A DNA stretch of 64,000 bases from G963704535 sp963704535 (GTDB lineage Bacteria; Chloroflexota; Chloroflexia; Chloroflexales; Roseiflexaceae), in assembly GCA_963704535.1 (NCBI GenBank), contig OY969916.1:7998001-8062000 (forward strand), read 5' to 3'. The position numbers and the translations under genes are program-made. The notes under the pieces were generated by a model that saw only the letters and a list, made by a program, of their open reading frames with translations, did not search any database and was not told the origin of the DNA. This document shows positions 34,401-43,508 of this stretch, piece after piece; within the stretch, counting starts at the first letter, position 1; each line of letters opens with the position of its first letter.

Positions 34401-34748
34401 TCAGTCCTTGAGCTGCCCTAAGCTTTCCTTCAACTGGTCGAGTATCTCCTGGGTGATAATACGTGGGTTCTTGCCGTCCCAGGGACCGAGCCGTTCATCA
34501 AGCTCTGCCGCTAATAGCTCAACGTCACGCCATCGTCCCCCGCTAAGTTCGATCTTCCTGCCATCATCAGCCTTGTCCAGTTTCCCACCAGTGAGCTCCC
34601 AAAGCTTGACGGCCTCCTTCTTTTTGTTGAGTTTGCCGGTCCTGGCTGGTTTGGGATACATGTCGAGGTGCCAATGCTGGGTTTGGGGATCGGCCGGCAG
34701 CTTGCGTGGCTGGAGCAGCATTCGAGATGGGGGAGGGAACGCGGGCAC
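34401..34748 (-). CDS. Hypothetical protein
   Basis: 115 aa, not recognised. It is basic and charged in the middle (GKLNKKKEAVKLWELTGGKL) and ends with a predicted helix (ILDQLKESLGQLKD). There is no signal peptide or membrane segment. The GTG at 34748 or an internal ATG at about 34721 could be the start. It is convergent with tRNA-Glu and shares its terminator. It may be a fragment of a larger transferred gene. Confidence 0.45.
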   Translation of the reverse strand: MPAFPPPSRMLLQPRKLPADPQTQHWHLDMYPKPARTGKLNKKKEAVKLWELTGGKLDKADDGRKIELSGGRWRDVELLAAELDERLGPWDGKNPRIITQEILDQLKESLGQLKD

Positions 34749-34840
34749 CCCTAGCAGTGTGAACGGGCAGTCGAGCAGGGGCTAACGATGATAGCAAAAT
34801 CGGACGTTGAGTTGCGCTGAATAGCGAGAAAGGGACACAC

Positions 34841-35604
34841 ATGGCCCTGTCTCAAACACCTGCTCTTGAGATCTATGCGCCTTGGGCCACATACTATGAA
34901 AGCGATGGGCATCAACTGACCGGCTTTCTGTTCCTCCCACCGAGTACGCCCCCTTTCCCTGGGATTGTCTTTAACCATGGGAGTGCTGGTCTTCTGACTG
35001 CTTCCAAGCCTGGGTTTGACGCGCTCGTCAGCATGGGGTACGCGGTGTTTGCCGCCATGCGCCGTGGGCATAACGGCAATCCCGGTGCCTATTGGCGCGA
35101 CCGCGTCAATGCGCCGTGGGGCAGTCCTGAGATGGGCACCCAACTGGTCCACGCGCTCGCTGACGAGGCTCGCGATGTCCAAGCGGCGGTTGCCTGGCTG
35201 CAAGCGCATCCCCTCATTGACCCGCATCGTGTTGCAGTTGTCGGCTCGTCGTTTGGTGGTGTGGTCATGGTACTTGCCGCAGATGATAGCCCACAGTTTC
35301 GGGCGGGGGTCAGCTTTGCCGGCCCATCACAGACCTGGCCACACGCCCCGGCGCTACAAGACGCTTTAGTAGCCGCGATCCGTAACACATTACTCCCGTT
35401 GTTTCTCATCCAAGCCCAGAATGACCATAGTTTGGCGCCCACGTATACGCTTGGCAGTGAGTTAGCGCGGCTGAATAAGCCACATGAGACGCGCATCTAC
35501 CCTGCAATCGGCAGCACCCCGTGAATGGACACGGGATCTTTGGCAATAGTGTACCGCTGTGGTCTGCGGATGTACAACGATTCCTCAATCACTGGCTGGT
35601 GTAA
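34841..35604 (+). pseudogene. Alpha/beta hydrolase (dienelactone-hydrolase-like), frameshifted near the C-terminus
   Basis: The first 227 codons give FPGIVFNHGSAGL, the nucleophile elbow VVGSSFGGVVMVL (Ser) and LFLIQAQNDHSLAP (Asp). A stop follows at 35524, but GHGIFGNSVPLWSADVQRFL continues in another frame to 35604 and contains the expected catalytic His. One base change near 35515-35527 therefore removes the His from the product. ATG at 34841 follows GAGAAAGGGACAC. The substrate is unknown. Confidence 0.75.
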
Positions 35605-35762
35605 ACGGCGGGACATTCCGCACCTATCTGGGCACCTTGCGAAGCTACGGTCTGGTGGCAGTGCAAGGAGATTGGATCACACTGAACCCTACCCCGCTAC
35701 TGGCACGGGCAGAAGTCCCCATACGCCAGGCGCCAGAGATTGAGCTGCTTCGATGGGCGTGA
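35605..35762 (+). pseudogene. C-terminal fragment of a winged-helix protein
   Basis: NGGTFRTYLGTLRSYGLVAV followed by a short basic tail looks like the C-terminal winged helix of phage or plasmid ATPase/primase-type proteins. There is no start codon of its own, and the upstream part is missing, replaced by the hydrolase end. I cannot name the parent family firmly. Confidence 0.35.
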
Positions 35763-35837
35763 AAGGCCACTGCATTTCGAGGTAGCAACGGCTATAGCAG
35801 ACCGGCGGCGGCAGCCAAATAGGATAGCGATTGAACC

Positions 35838-36592
35838 ATGACCGAACTGATTCGCAACGTGAGCGTCCCCGAAGGCCAGCGCGGACGCTGGCGCATCGAG
35901 CGCTTTACCGTGGACGAAAAGGGCGCGTGAGCACACAACCTGATTGCGGCCCATGATGCTGTGATGACTCGAAGAGCGCCGCGCAGCATTGTGCCGGGAC
36001 GATACACCCGGCTCTGGTACGGTGATGAGATCGTGATGTCCGATACGCCGGCTGAGATGCGCGAGCATCTGCCGATCGTGCGCGCAGCTCGTAGCCGCAT
36101 GCTGATCAACGGTCTCGGCCTGGGGATGGTTGTAGCCGCCTGCCTGGACAAGCCAGACGTTGAGCATGTGACCGTCGTCGAGCTGGCCCCACACGTGATG
36201 GAGCTGGTCGCCAATCACGAGTTGGCACGCTACGGCTCGCGGTTATTGTGCAGGCTGATGCGTTTGCCTGGGAGCCGCCGGCGGAGGCTCGTTATGCCGC
36301 CGTCTGGCATGACATCTGGCCGGTGGTCTCCCCTGATAACCTGCTCCCGATGCGCCAGCTTCGCGAGAAGTACCGCAATCGCGCGAACTGGCAGGGCTGC
36401 TGGTGCTATTTGGATTGTGTCCAGATGGCCGAGTTTGGGCACAAGCGGCAGAGTTGTGACATTACTAGCGAAAAGGAACTAAGGCGATGCCAGACGTGTT
36501 TCGCTAAAGTCTACCGGCAGTCCACGGAACCAGTTGCCCACTATTGGTCCGCAAGGTTCCATCCATGTACAAACCATTCACCACCCCAGTGA
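35838..36592 (+). pseudogene. SAM-dependent methyltransferase-like (spermidine-synthase fold) protein, interrupted
   Basis: MTELIRNVSVPEGQRGRWRI opens the gene, then a TGA at 35928-35930 breaks it. The frame continues with YTRLWYGDEIVMSDTPAEMR and LINGLGLGMVVAACLDKPDV (SAM-binding GxGxG), then VVELAPHVMEL. A frameshift near 36243 leads to VIQADAFAWEPP and AVWHDIWPVVSPDNLLPMRQ. Resemblance is to spermidine-synthase-like proteins carried by phages and mobile elements. The conserved part ends around 36460; the rest of the frame overlaps the opposite-strand gene. Confidence 0.55.
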
Positions 36593-37289
36593 AGTGTGTT
36601 TGACGACCATCGGTGGAGTCCAGAAGCCACTCGACGCTGGTTCCATCTTGGGTCCAATACCCAGTTCCGCTACCGAACCAGGCGGTATATGAAAGGGTGC
36701 CGTCATCAGTGAAGGTATAGGTATAATTGATTGGGCCAGTGTTGCCTGGTAGTTGATAGGCGACATCCCACCGGCCGACGATACTATTTGGGTTAGCTGG
36801 ATCAGAGGGTGGTGGCAGAGGCGGGCGTGGCCCAATTCTACCGGCAGTCCACGGAACCAGTTGCCCGCTACTGGTCCGCAAGGTTCCATCCATGTACAAA
36901 CCATTCACCACCCCAGTGAAATGTGTTTGAGAACTACTGCTGGAGTCCAGAAGCCACTCGACGCTGGTTCCATCTTGGGTCCAATACCCAGTTCCGCTAC
37001 CGAACCAGGCGGTATATGAAAGGGTGCCGTCATCAGTGAAGGTATAGGTATAATTGATTGGGCCAGCGTTGCCTGGTGTTTGATAGGCGACATCCCACCG
37101 GCCGATGATACTATTTGGGCCAGATGGATCAGAGGGTGGTGGCAGACGAGGATAGTTGACAAGGATTATTGGGAGATAGACATCTACGGGATTTGTATTG
37201 TCCTGGGCGGCGAGTGGTGCGCTGCATATACTAAGCGCGTAGAGGGCAAGAAGCAGGCTGGCAATTCTGAGACGCTGTTGTACGATCAT
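36504..37289 (-). CDS. Secreted protein with two near-identical ~109-residue domains
   Basis: 261 aa. Starting at ATG 37289 (after AAGGAGACAGGT), the N-terminus IASLLLALYALSICSAPLAA is a signal peptide. Two repeats follow, each beginning NSI(I/V)GRWDVAYQ and containing TYTFTDDGTLSYTAWFGSGT, THFTGVVNGLYMDGTLRT and GQLVPWTAGR. The pattern suggests small beta-barrel (lipocalin-like) modules, which is inferred. The DNA copies are 327 bp apart and more than 90% identical, so the duplication is recent. The 5' flank (37290-37604) shows no other gene and no convincing promoter. Confidence 0.7.
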   Translation of the reverse strand: MIVQQRLRIASLLLALYALSICSAPLAAQDNTNPVDVYLPIILVNYPRLPPPSDPSGPNSIIGRWDVAYQTPGNAGPINYTYTFTDDGTLSYTAWFGSGTGYWTQDGTSVEWLLDSSSSSQTHFTGVVNGLYMDGTLRTSSGQLVPWTAGRIGPRPPLPPPSDPANPNSIVGRWDVAYQLPGNTGPINYTYTFTDDGTLSYTAWFGSGTGYWTQDGTSVEWLLDSTDGRQTHFTGVVNGLYMDGTLRTNSGQLVPWTAGRL

Positions 37290-37604
37290 ACCTGTCTCCT
37301 TGAGATTTCGCATAAGCTGGCAAGATGGTCCACTGCAAAGTCGTTACGACCTGCTTTCTACAGCCCATTAAGGTGTCCCCGTGAGCAGTGTAACAGACCA
37401 GGAGCACGAGAACACTAGACAGGCAATGGAATTATGATGGGATCTGGATGGACATGGCTGCCAGGAGTGCTTGAACATCACCGATAATGGTATGTACTGG
37501 AAGCGATAGGCGTCATCATTTGACACAGACCTTGATAGTGCGGCCCAACTTATACTACCGAGCAATTTTTCGATGCGATAATCCTGCGGCAGCAGTTGGG
37601 GATA

Positions 37605-38208
37605 TTGACTACCGTACAGAAAGTTTGTGCTACGAGGTGATACGCGCCGAGCATGGTATGCTACTCCTTATTTGAGACCATTTCCAATCAGGAGGAGCAC
37701 CATGAGCGACACGTATCGTCGGTATCGTGCCATAAAACAGGCCAGCTTGCAATCAGTCTGCTGGCGATCTGGGAGCAGCAGTACAAGCAGCCGCTCTATC
37801 TGATCACGAATATGGCCGACCTGGATGCAGCAGTGAAGCTCTACAAATTGCGTGCGTATATCGAGACCTTCTTCTCGGACCTCAAAAGCCGCGGTTTTCA
37901 CATCCATAAAAGTCACCTGAGCGACCCAGCGCGGCTGTCCCGATTACTGATCGCTTGTTGCTTGGCGTATCTATGGCTGGTGTATCTGGGAGTGTGTGCG
38001 ATGCGAGATGATTGGATGAGCGTGCTCCATCGCTAGGATCGCTGTGATCTAAGCTTGTTTCGGCTGGGTTTGCGGTTGCTGGCCCGCTGTCTCAAGGAGC
38101 ATTTACCGATTCCTGACGGTTTTCTCCTTCCACGTGTCTTACCCATGCCGCTCATCCGCACATTTCACAAGCAGGCCGCCTAGCACAAGTTTTCTGTACG
38201 GTAGTCAA
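37605..38208 (+). mobile_element. Internally deleted IS4-like element with ~28-bp terminal inverted repeats
   Basis: TTGACTACCGTACAGAAA at 37605 is repeated inverted as TTTCTGTACGGTAGTCAA ending at 38208; the match continues to ~28 bp with two differences. The 604-bp interval contains only the two ends of a DDE transposase gene. No clear target duplication is seen. Confidence 0.82.
37702..38183 (+). pseudogene. IS4-type transposase remnant
   Basis: ATG at 37702 after AGGAGGAGCACC gives MSDTYRRYRAIKQASLQ, the N-terminus usual for this transposase group. After a junction near 37750 in another frame come LYLITNMADLDAAVKLYKLR and YIETFFSDLKSRGFHIHKSH, the catalytic-Glu region and YREK-like segment. 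A TAG at 38034-38036 interrupts it, and the last codons run into the right inverted repeat. The DDE core is missing, so it is inactive. Confidence 0.8.
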
Positions 38209-38288
38209 TTTTTGCTCCCAGGTCGGTGATATTCACCATTCTACAGCACGTTTCCACCAGCACTTATCATGTGCCGTCGCTTATGGCC

Positions 38289-38714
38289 CTAAAATGAACA
38301 AATCGTTGCCATACCCCTTATATGCCAGCCGTCCTCATCGACCGCCGGCCGCCAGTCGGCCAGCGCGACGCCGGCTGTGATCACAATACGCCCATTCCAA
38401 TAGCCCAGGCGAAAGCGCAGCCGGGCGCGCTGTTCGGGGTCGGGAAGCGCCTGCTCCAGCGCAGAGAGGAGGGGCTGGACATCCTCAGCGGCCTGCCGCA
38501 GCCAGGCGATCAATCCCTCCGGCAGATCGGGCGGGCCTTGGGGCGCTGCGGCCTGCCTGGTGCGCCTGGACCAGCGCCGGGTTCAACGCAGAGAGCGGCG
38601 ATTCCATCCACCACCGGTATTGAAGCCATAGACCGCGTTGCCGCGACTTATCAGGAACCAGCCAGCGGCTCGCAGGTTCGCCGGCAGCTCGGCGATGCGG
38701 AGTTTATTGCTCAT
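38289..38714 (-). pseudogene. Fourth gene of XRE-ATPase operon, small unknown protein, frameshifted
   Basis: ATG at 38714 overlaps the preceding gene's stop (ATGA). It reads MSNKLRIAELPANLRAAGWF, FLISRGNAVYGFNTGGG, then loses frame near 38605. The C-terminal part in the final frame is LIAWLRQAAEDVQPLLSALE, RFRLGYWNGRIVITAGVALA and a Trp-rich end. Repaired length ~141 aa. It matches no family I know. Its value is its tight coupling to the ATPase operon. Confidence 0.55.
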
Positions 38715-39339
38715 ACACTCGTCTCGCTTTCCTGGCCGGCCGGTGCGTGTGCAGCGGTGTGCTTCGGTCGGCGCCTGGCACGCTTGGTGCCTCTACCGGG
38801 AAGCAACGCGAGCACCTGCTTGCCGCCTACCGGCGAACGTTCGAGCCGGCGCTGGAGCGCGCGGGCGAGCCCCCGGCGAGCATCGTCTACCGTGCAGGAG
38901 ACGGGAGCAGGTGGCGAGAGCCGGATCGTGGCAAGGAGTGGATCGTCGCCGAACACCGCGCACATGATTGTTTCATACAGCTCGAACCCGGTGCGGTTGA
39001 GCGGCGCCCGGAGCGACGCTTCAGAGCAGGCGAGCAGCATCTCGACCGCCGTCGGCATCGTCAGATCGCCGCCCGCGAGAGTGCGGCCAATCAGTTCGGC
39101 CAGGTGCGACTCGTATAGGCGCGCGGCCCCAGCGCATGAAGATTGTGGGTCGGCTCCAGGATCGCCAGAGAGAGCGCTGCGGTCAGCAGCTCGGCGTGCT
39201 GTGGGTGCATGCCTGGTGGCCTCTTGGACGGCCGCAGCGGCGCGCTGGTCGGGCATAAAGAGCACACGCCGGCAGTGAGCGCAGTATCTTCGGCTGCGAT
39301 AGGTGCGCTAGCTTCGATGTCGAGCAGCTCGGCGCTCAT
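38711..39339 (-). pseudogene. Third gene of XRE-ATPase operon, unknown protein, frameshifted
   Basis: ATG at 39339 overlaps the ATPase stop by 4 bp. It begins MSAELLDIEASAPIAAEDTA and, after a frameshift near 39117, continues LYESHLAELIGRTLAGGDLT, FELYETIMCAVFGDDPLLAT and a basic C-terminus (GRGTKRARRRPKH). Repaired ~205 aa, soluble, mostly helical. No family recognised. The basic tail could bind nucleic acid (inference). Confidence 0.55.
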
Positions 39340-42150
39340 TCCAATTGTCGAAGATCGAGGCGTTCTGGGTGGCGGGGAGGGGTGGCGAACCAGCGCCGGA
39401 TTAGTTCAACCTGAAAGCGGTAGCCATCTCCAATCGGTTCGATCAGCTCGTGCTGGATCAGCCGCCGCAACGAGGCATCGGCATCCGCAAGCGCATGGGC
39501 CGGCAACCCCGCGCTGCCGACCACTGCTATTTCGCCATGCGCCGCTAGCGCACGCAGAATCAGATTGCCGGATTCCCCGACTTGATGGCCGATATCCGCG
39601 AAGAAAAACATCCCGCGACGAAGCACTTCTGGTATGGCGGCTTCGACATCGGCTAACCGCGCGCGCCGGCGTACTGCTGGCGCCTGGGTGTTTTTCAGCC
39701 CCACAATTTCGGAGCACAGCAATTGCACCAGCGCCGGATGCCCGCGCGTCAGCGCGAACACGCGCCGGCTCGCCGGGGCTTCATAGCACAAGGCGAAATC
39801 CTTGATGGGATGTTCGACCAATTGGCAAGTCTCGGCTTCGCTCAAATAGCCCACCTGGACGACTTGGACATTGATCAGATAGCCGGCCCAGCGATCCAGT
39901 TCATCGAAGGTGTGCGAGCCCGCGAGCAGCACGCGCCAACGGGGCCGGTGCTGGATCAGATGGCGCAGCATACCCAGGACGCGCTCTTCGTCAAAACGCC
40001 CTTTCGCCAAGGCCCGCTCCAGCACTTCAAACTCGTCCAGCATCAACAGGGCGACGGCTGGCTCCATGCAGCGCTCGGCCGATCGCAGCCATGCATCAAA
40101 GCGCGGAAATGGATCGCTCTGGAGTTCCTGGCGTGTCAGCGGCGGCAGTTCGATCGCGCGCTGGCTCTGTGCCGCAGTCGCCATCGATTGAGCCAGCACG
40201 GCCAGCAGCCCGGCGTGGTCGTTGGCCTGGGTGATCGGGCCTTGCAAATCGACAAATAGTGGCACAATCGCGCTCGGCAGCAAACGCCCAAGATTGTTCA
40301 GCAACGAGGTTTTGCCCATCCGCCGCTGCCCGTACAGGAGTAAGGGCGGGCACTGGCGGCTGAGCAGCAAGCGCTCGATCTGCGCGCTAATATCGACCCG
40401 CCCAACAAAGATATCTCTGCTGCGCCGTCAACGGCACGCCGACGACATAGGGCGATTCGATCTCCTGGCGTTGTTCGATCGTTCGCGCCAGATCGCGGAT
40501 ATGTTCGGTGACGATGCGGTGCCACTGCCCACCGATCGGGCGGAAACGAAGCGCGTAGCGTTCGTTGCTGCGGGCCAACTCTTGCTGCATACCGTTGATT
40601 GCATCATCGGTCAGGCGGAGTGCCAGGCGCTGGTGGTAGGTGGTGCTTTGTTGCAGCGCGACCGCAACATCCTCGCTGATCCGGCTGAAGCGATGCAGCA
40701 GCGCGCTGGCCGGAACGCCCAGATCGCCAGCGGCGAGCCGCGTATGCACTGCGGCGATCGCATCGACATCCTGGCATTCTTCCAGCCGGCGCGCGTCAAG
40801 CTCGATCAGCACCTGCTGGGCCGCCCAGCGCTGCCGGTTCCGCATCAGCGCGTGGAGCAGGCGCTGTCCTTCGCGCGGGTCGCGTTCCAGCATCAGCAGC
40901 AGATGCTCATCCAGCCAGTAGAACGGCAGGCGTTGATCGTCGTCCCAGAAGGTCGCGTTCCAGCGGATATAAAATGGTCCATGGCGGCGCTGCTCATCCA
41001 GCCGGTACAGCGCGAGGTTCCAGAGTGTCGCCAGCGGATAGATCAACAGCGGGCGCCACCAACTGATGGTGAGCCCCAGCAGCAGCCCGCCCAGGCTGAT
41101 CGGCACCAACAGCCAGATCGCCGGGTTCTGCGCCGTCTGCCACACCACAATAAAAATCCCAACCGGGCAGATCACGCCCACCGCCAGCGCACCGGCCACC
41201 GCGCCGGCCCAGCCGCCGGCAACACGCCGGCCGAGCACATAGGGCAGCGCAAAGAACGATCCTAACCATAACCCGCCGGCCGTGCCGAGGGCCACCCCGG
41301 CATGCCAACCGCCGGACGTGCCTTCGACCAGAGCGCGAACGGTCCCAATGACCAGCGTGTAGATGCCGCCAAACGCCAGGCCAAATAACAACGCGGCGCC
41401 GATCCGATTGCGCCAGCGATCCGGGCGCCGCCCACAGGCGATACTGCCGGCCGTATTACAAAGGATAGCCCCGGCACCGCTCCCCAACAGGCCACCAGCA
41501 TGAGGTAGAGGAGGCCATTCAGCATGATGCTGCCAACGACCGCGCCAAACTCCCTGATCCAGGAAAATGTCGCGCGTTGATACAATGACCGCAGCGCCAG
41601 GTGGCCGGCCAGGCTACCGGCAGTGCCGCCGGCGATGCCAAGCGCGCCGCCGAGCAGTAGGAGTGCGATCACGCTGCTGAAGGAGCCAAAGGCAACCCCA
41701 ATGATACGGTTGTTGAACGCCCCTACGATCGTGCAAAGCGCCAGGCTACCCAGGGTGCTCCCAAGCGCCCCTACCGCCACACTGCCCGCCAGACCGATCA
41801 CCAGGCTGCTGGCGAGGCTACTGGCCAGACATTGCGCCATACTCAACTCGATCGAGCGCGGGCGCTCCGATGCTCCAGAGCAGCAGGCCGGTGGCGCAAC
41901 TGACCAGCAGCGGCAAGAGGCCATAGATAGCAACCAGCACCTGGCGCAGCGCCGGATCATGCCAATCGGCCGGTCGCAAATCCAGCAGCGCGAAGTCGGG
42001 CGTGAGATCCGGCGCGATGCCAGCAATAGCGCGGCGCCAGGTAGACGGGCGGAAGAACAGCCAGCCGAGGACCTGGATCGCGCGCAGCAGGCTGTAGCGT
42101 GAGAGGGCTGGCACCGCAGGTGCGTCCGGCGGATCGGCCACATCCATCAT
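39336..42150 (-). pseudogene. Multi-TM protein with C-terminal STAND/AAA-type ATPase domain, frameshifted
   Basis: Repaired ~935 aa. It starts MMDVADPPDAPAVPALSRYS at 42150, sharing bases with the upstream stop (TGATG). Residues ~60-420 hold about ten hydrophobic segments, rich in Gly/Ala. A cytoplasmic helical region follows (FDDDQRLPFYWLDEHLLLML-like). The C-terminal ATPase has FVGRVDISAQIERLLLSR, Walker A YGQRRMGKTSLLNNLG and Walker B VALLMLDEFEVLE, and ends in a winged-helix-like segment. Frame changes lie near 41850, 41470 and 40410. It may be a membrane-anchored signal-responsive NTPase; the role is inferred. Confidence 0.7.
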
Positions 42151-43286
42151 CAATGCAGCTCCAGCAAATACTGGTAGGGCGCGATGCGCAGTTGGCCCTC
42201 CTGGCGCCAATCGGCGGCCGGGAGCGCCCCCTCCAGCGCGAGCAGCCGGGTATCGCAGAGGATTTGCAGCAGGCTGGGCCAGCGACCACTGCGCTCGATC
42301 ATCCAAGCACGGTCATCCGGGTCAAGCGCGATCGGCGCGCTGGCAAGAAACTCCTGGGCTTCGGCTTCCGTCAGTGGCCCAAGCGGGAAGGTATAACCGA
42401 AGATGTTGAAAAACGGCGAGGATTGCGAGCGCGCGCGGGCCAGGGCAGCCGGGTCGTCGTGCGCGGCGACGACAAACCCCAACCGGCCCTGCACAGCGTG
42501 CGAGGCCAGCGAGCGCAAGCTCTCCCAGAAGGCCAGATCCAGTTCGGGTGCCTCTACCCCCGCCGCCAACTCGTCCAGCAGCAAGATCGTCGGGCCGCGC
42601 ACATGCCGGCTCATCAGGTCTAAAAACGTTTCCAGGTCGCAGCATTCGGGCTGCGGCGCTTGCAGCCCGGCCAGGATATGCCGCAGCAGCCGCTCGCGCC
42701 GGTGCATGCGCGCATCCTGGAAATCGACGAAAATCCAGCGGTAATGCTGGGGGTGGGCCAACCAATCGGCGCGCTGCTGAGGGCGCAACGCCGCCGGGGG
42801 CGTGCCGGTGATGCTCATCAGGTAGAGCAGCAACGAAGTCTTGCCGCTGCGGCGCGGCCCGACGATCGCGACATGCTGGAGTGGCAGGCGGTTCCAGCGG
42901 GCGAAGATGCGCTGGATCTCGAAGGTCCGCCCGAAGAACTCGCGTGGATGGAGAATCGGCGGGCCGACGATAAACGGCGAACTCGCGAGCGCTAGATCGG
43001 CGCCGGGCCGCGCGATTCCGCGCTGGTGCTCCGCTTCGCCCCAGGTGTCTTCGTGTGTGTGCGAGGCGCGCGCCCACTGCATGAGGGTGGCCCGCTCGTG
43101 GGTCGCGATCTGCAACCGCGCCAGGAGCAGATCGACCAGGTGGCGCGATGGGCGCAGGGCGCCGGTCTCGATCTTTTTTACCGTCGAAACCGAGCAGCCG
43201 ATCTCGTAGGCCAGGGCTTCTTGCGTCAGATCCAGCGCTTTGCGACGCTGCTTCAGCCAGCGCCCGAACGACGGCGCCCTCTCCAT
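42150..43286 (-). CDS. XRE-family HTH fused to ORC/AAA-type ATPase
   Basis: 378 aa. ATG at 43286 after GGAGTGGCT. Residues ~5-60 form an XRE helix-turn-helix (FGRWLKQRRKALDLTQEALA, EIGCSVSTVKKIETGALRPS). The ATPase domain follows: ILHPREFFGRTFEIQRIF, Walker A IVGPRRSGKTSLLLYL, Walker B PTILLLDELAAGVE, and FPLGPLTEAEAQEFL typical of AAA_16/STAND-like P-loops. It is the first gene of the operon and could bind DNA in an ATP-dependent manner, regulating the operon or sensing a trigger. Its P-loop resembles that of the next protein, suggesting paralogous ATPases. Confidence 0.8.
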   Translation of the reverse strand: MERAPSFGRWLKQRRKALDLTQEALAYEIGCSVSTVKKIETGALRPSRHLVDLLLARLQIATHERATLMQWARASHTHEDTWGEAEHQRGIARPGADLALASSPFIVGPPILHPREFFGRTFEIQRIFARWNRLPLQHVAIVGPRRSGKTSLLLYLMSITGTPPAALRPQQRADWLAHPQHYRWIFVDFQDARMHRRERLLRHILAGLQAPQPECCDLETFLDLMSRHVRGPTILLLDELAAGVEAPELDLAFWESLRSLASHAVQGRLGFVVAAHDDPAALARARSQSSPFFNIFGYTFPLGPLTEAEAQEFLASAPIALDPDDRAWMIERSGRWPSLLQILCDTRLLALEGALPAADWRQEGQLRIAPYQYLLELH

Positions 43287-43391
43287 AGCCACTCCAACAG
43301 GGAGTTTGCTTCCGCCACGGTTGCGCGCATCCAGGCAGATGCGGCTGGGCAAAGCATGCTGATCGTTTTCCTGTCCCTTTTTCTATTCTTT

Positions 43392-43397
43392 ATTATA
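43392..43397 (-). promoter_or_regulatory. Possible -10 element of the XRE-ATPase operon
   Basis: On the - strand TATAAT (after GTG) lies about 106 bp upstream of the XRE-ATPase start. No good -35 is visible. The gap between the divergent genes (43287-43508) holds no gene. Confidence 0.4.
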
Positions 43398-43508
43398 CAC
43401 GAATCCCCTTGTAGGAGCGGGCCGGCTGTGGTGGAATCAGCGTGGCTGCCTCCTCTGCGGCGGCACTTCTCCGGCTTTCGGCGGCATAGAGCAGAAAAGA
43501 GTGGAGCT

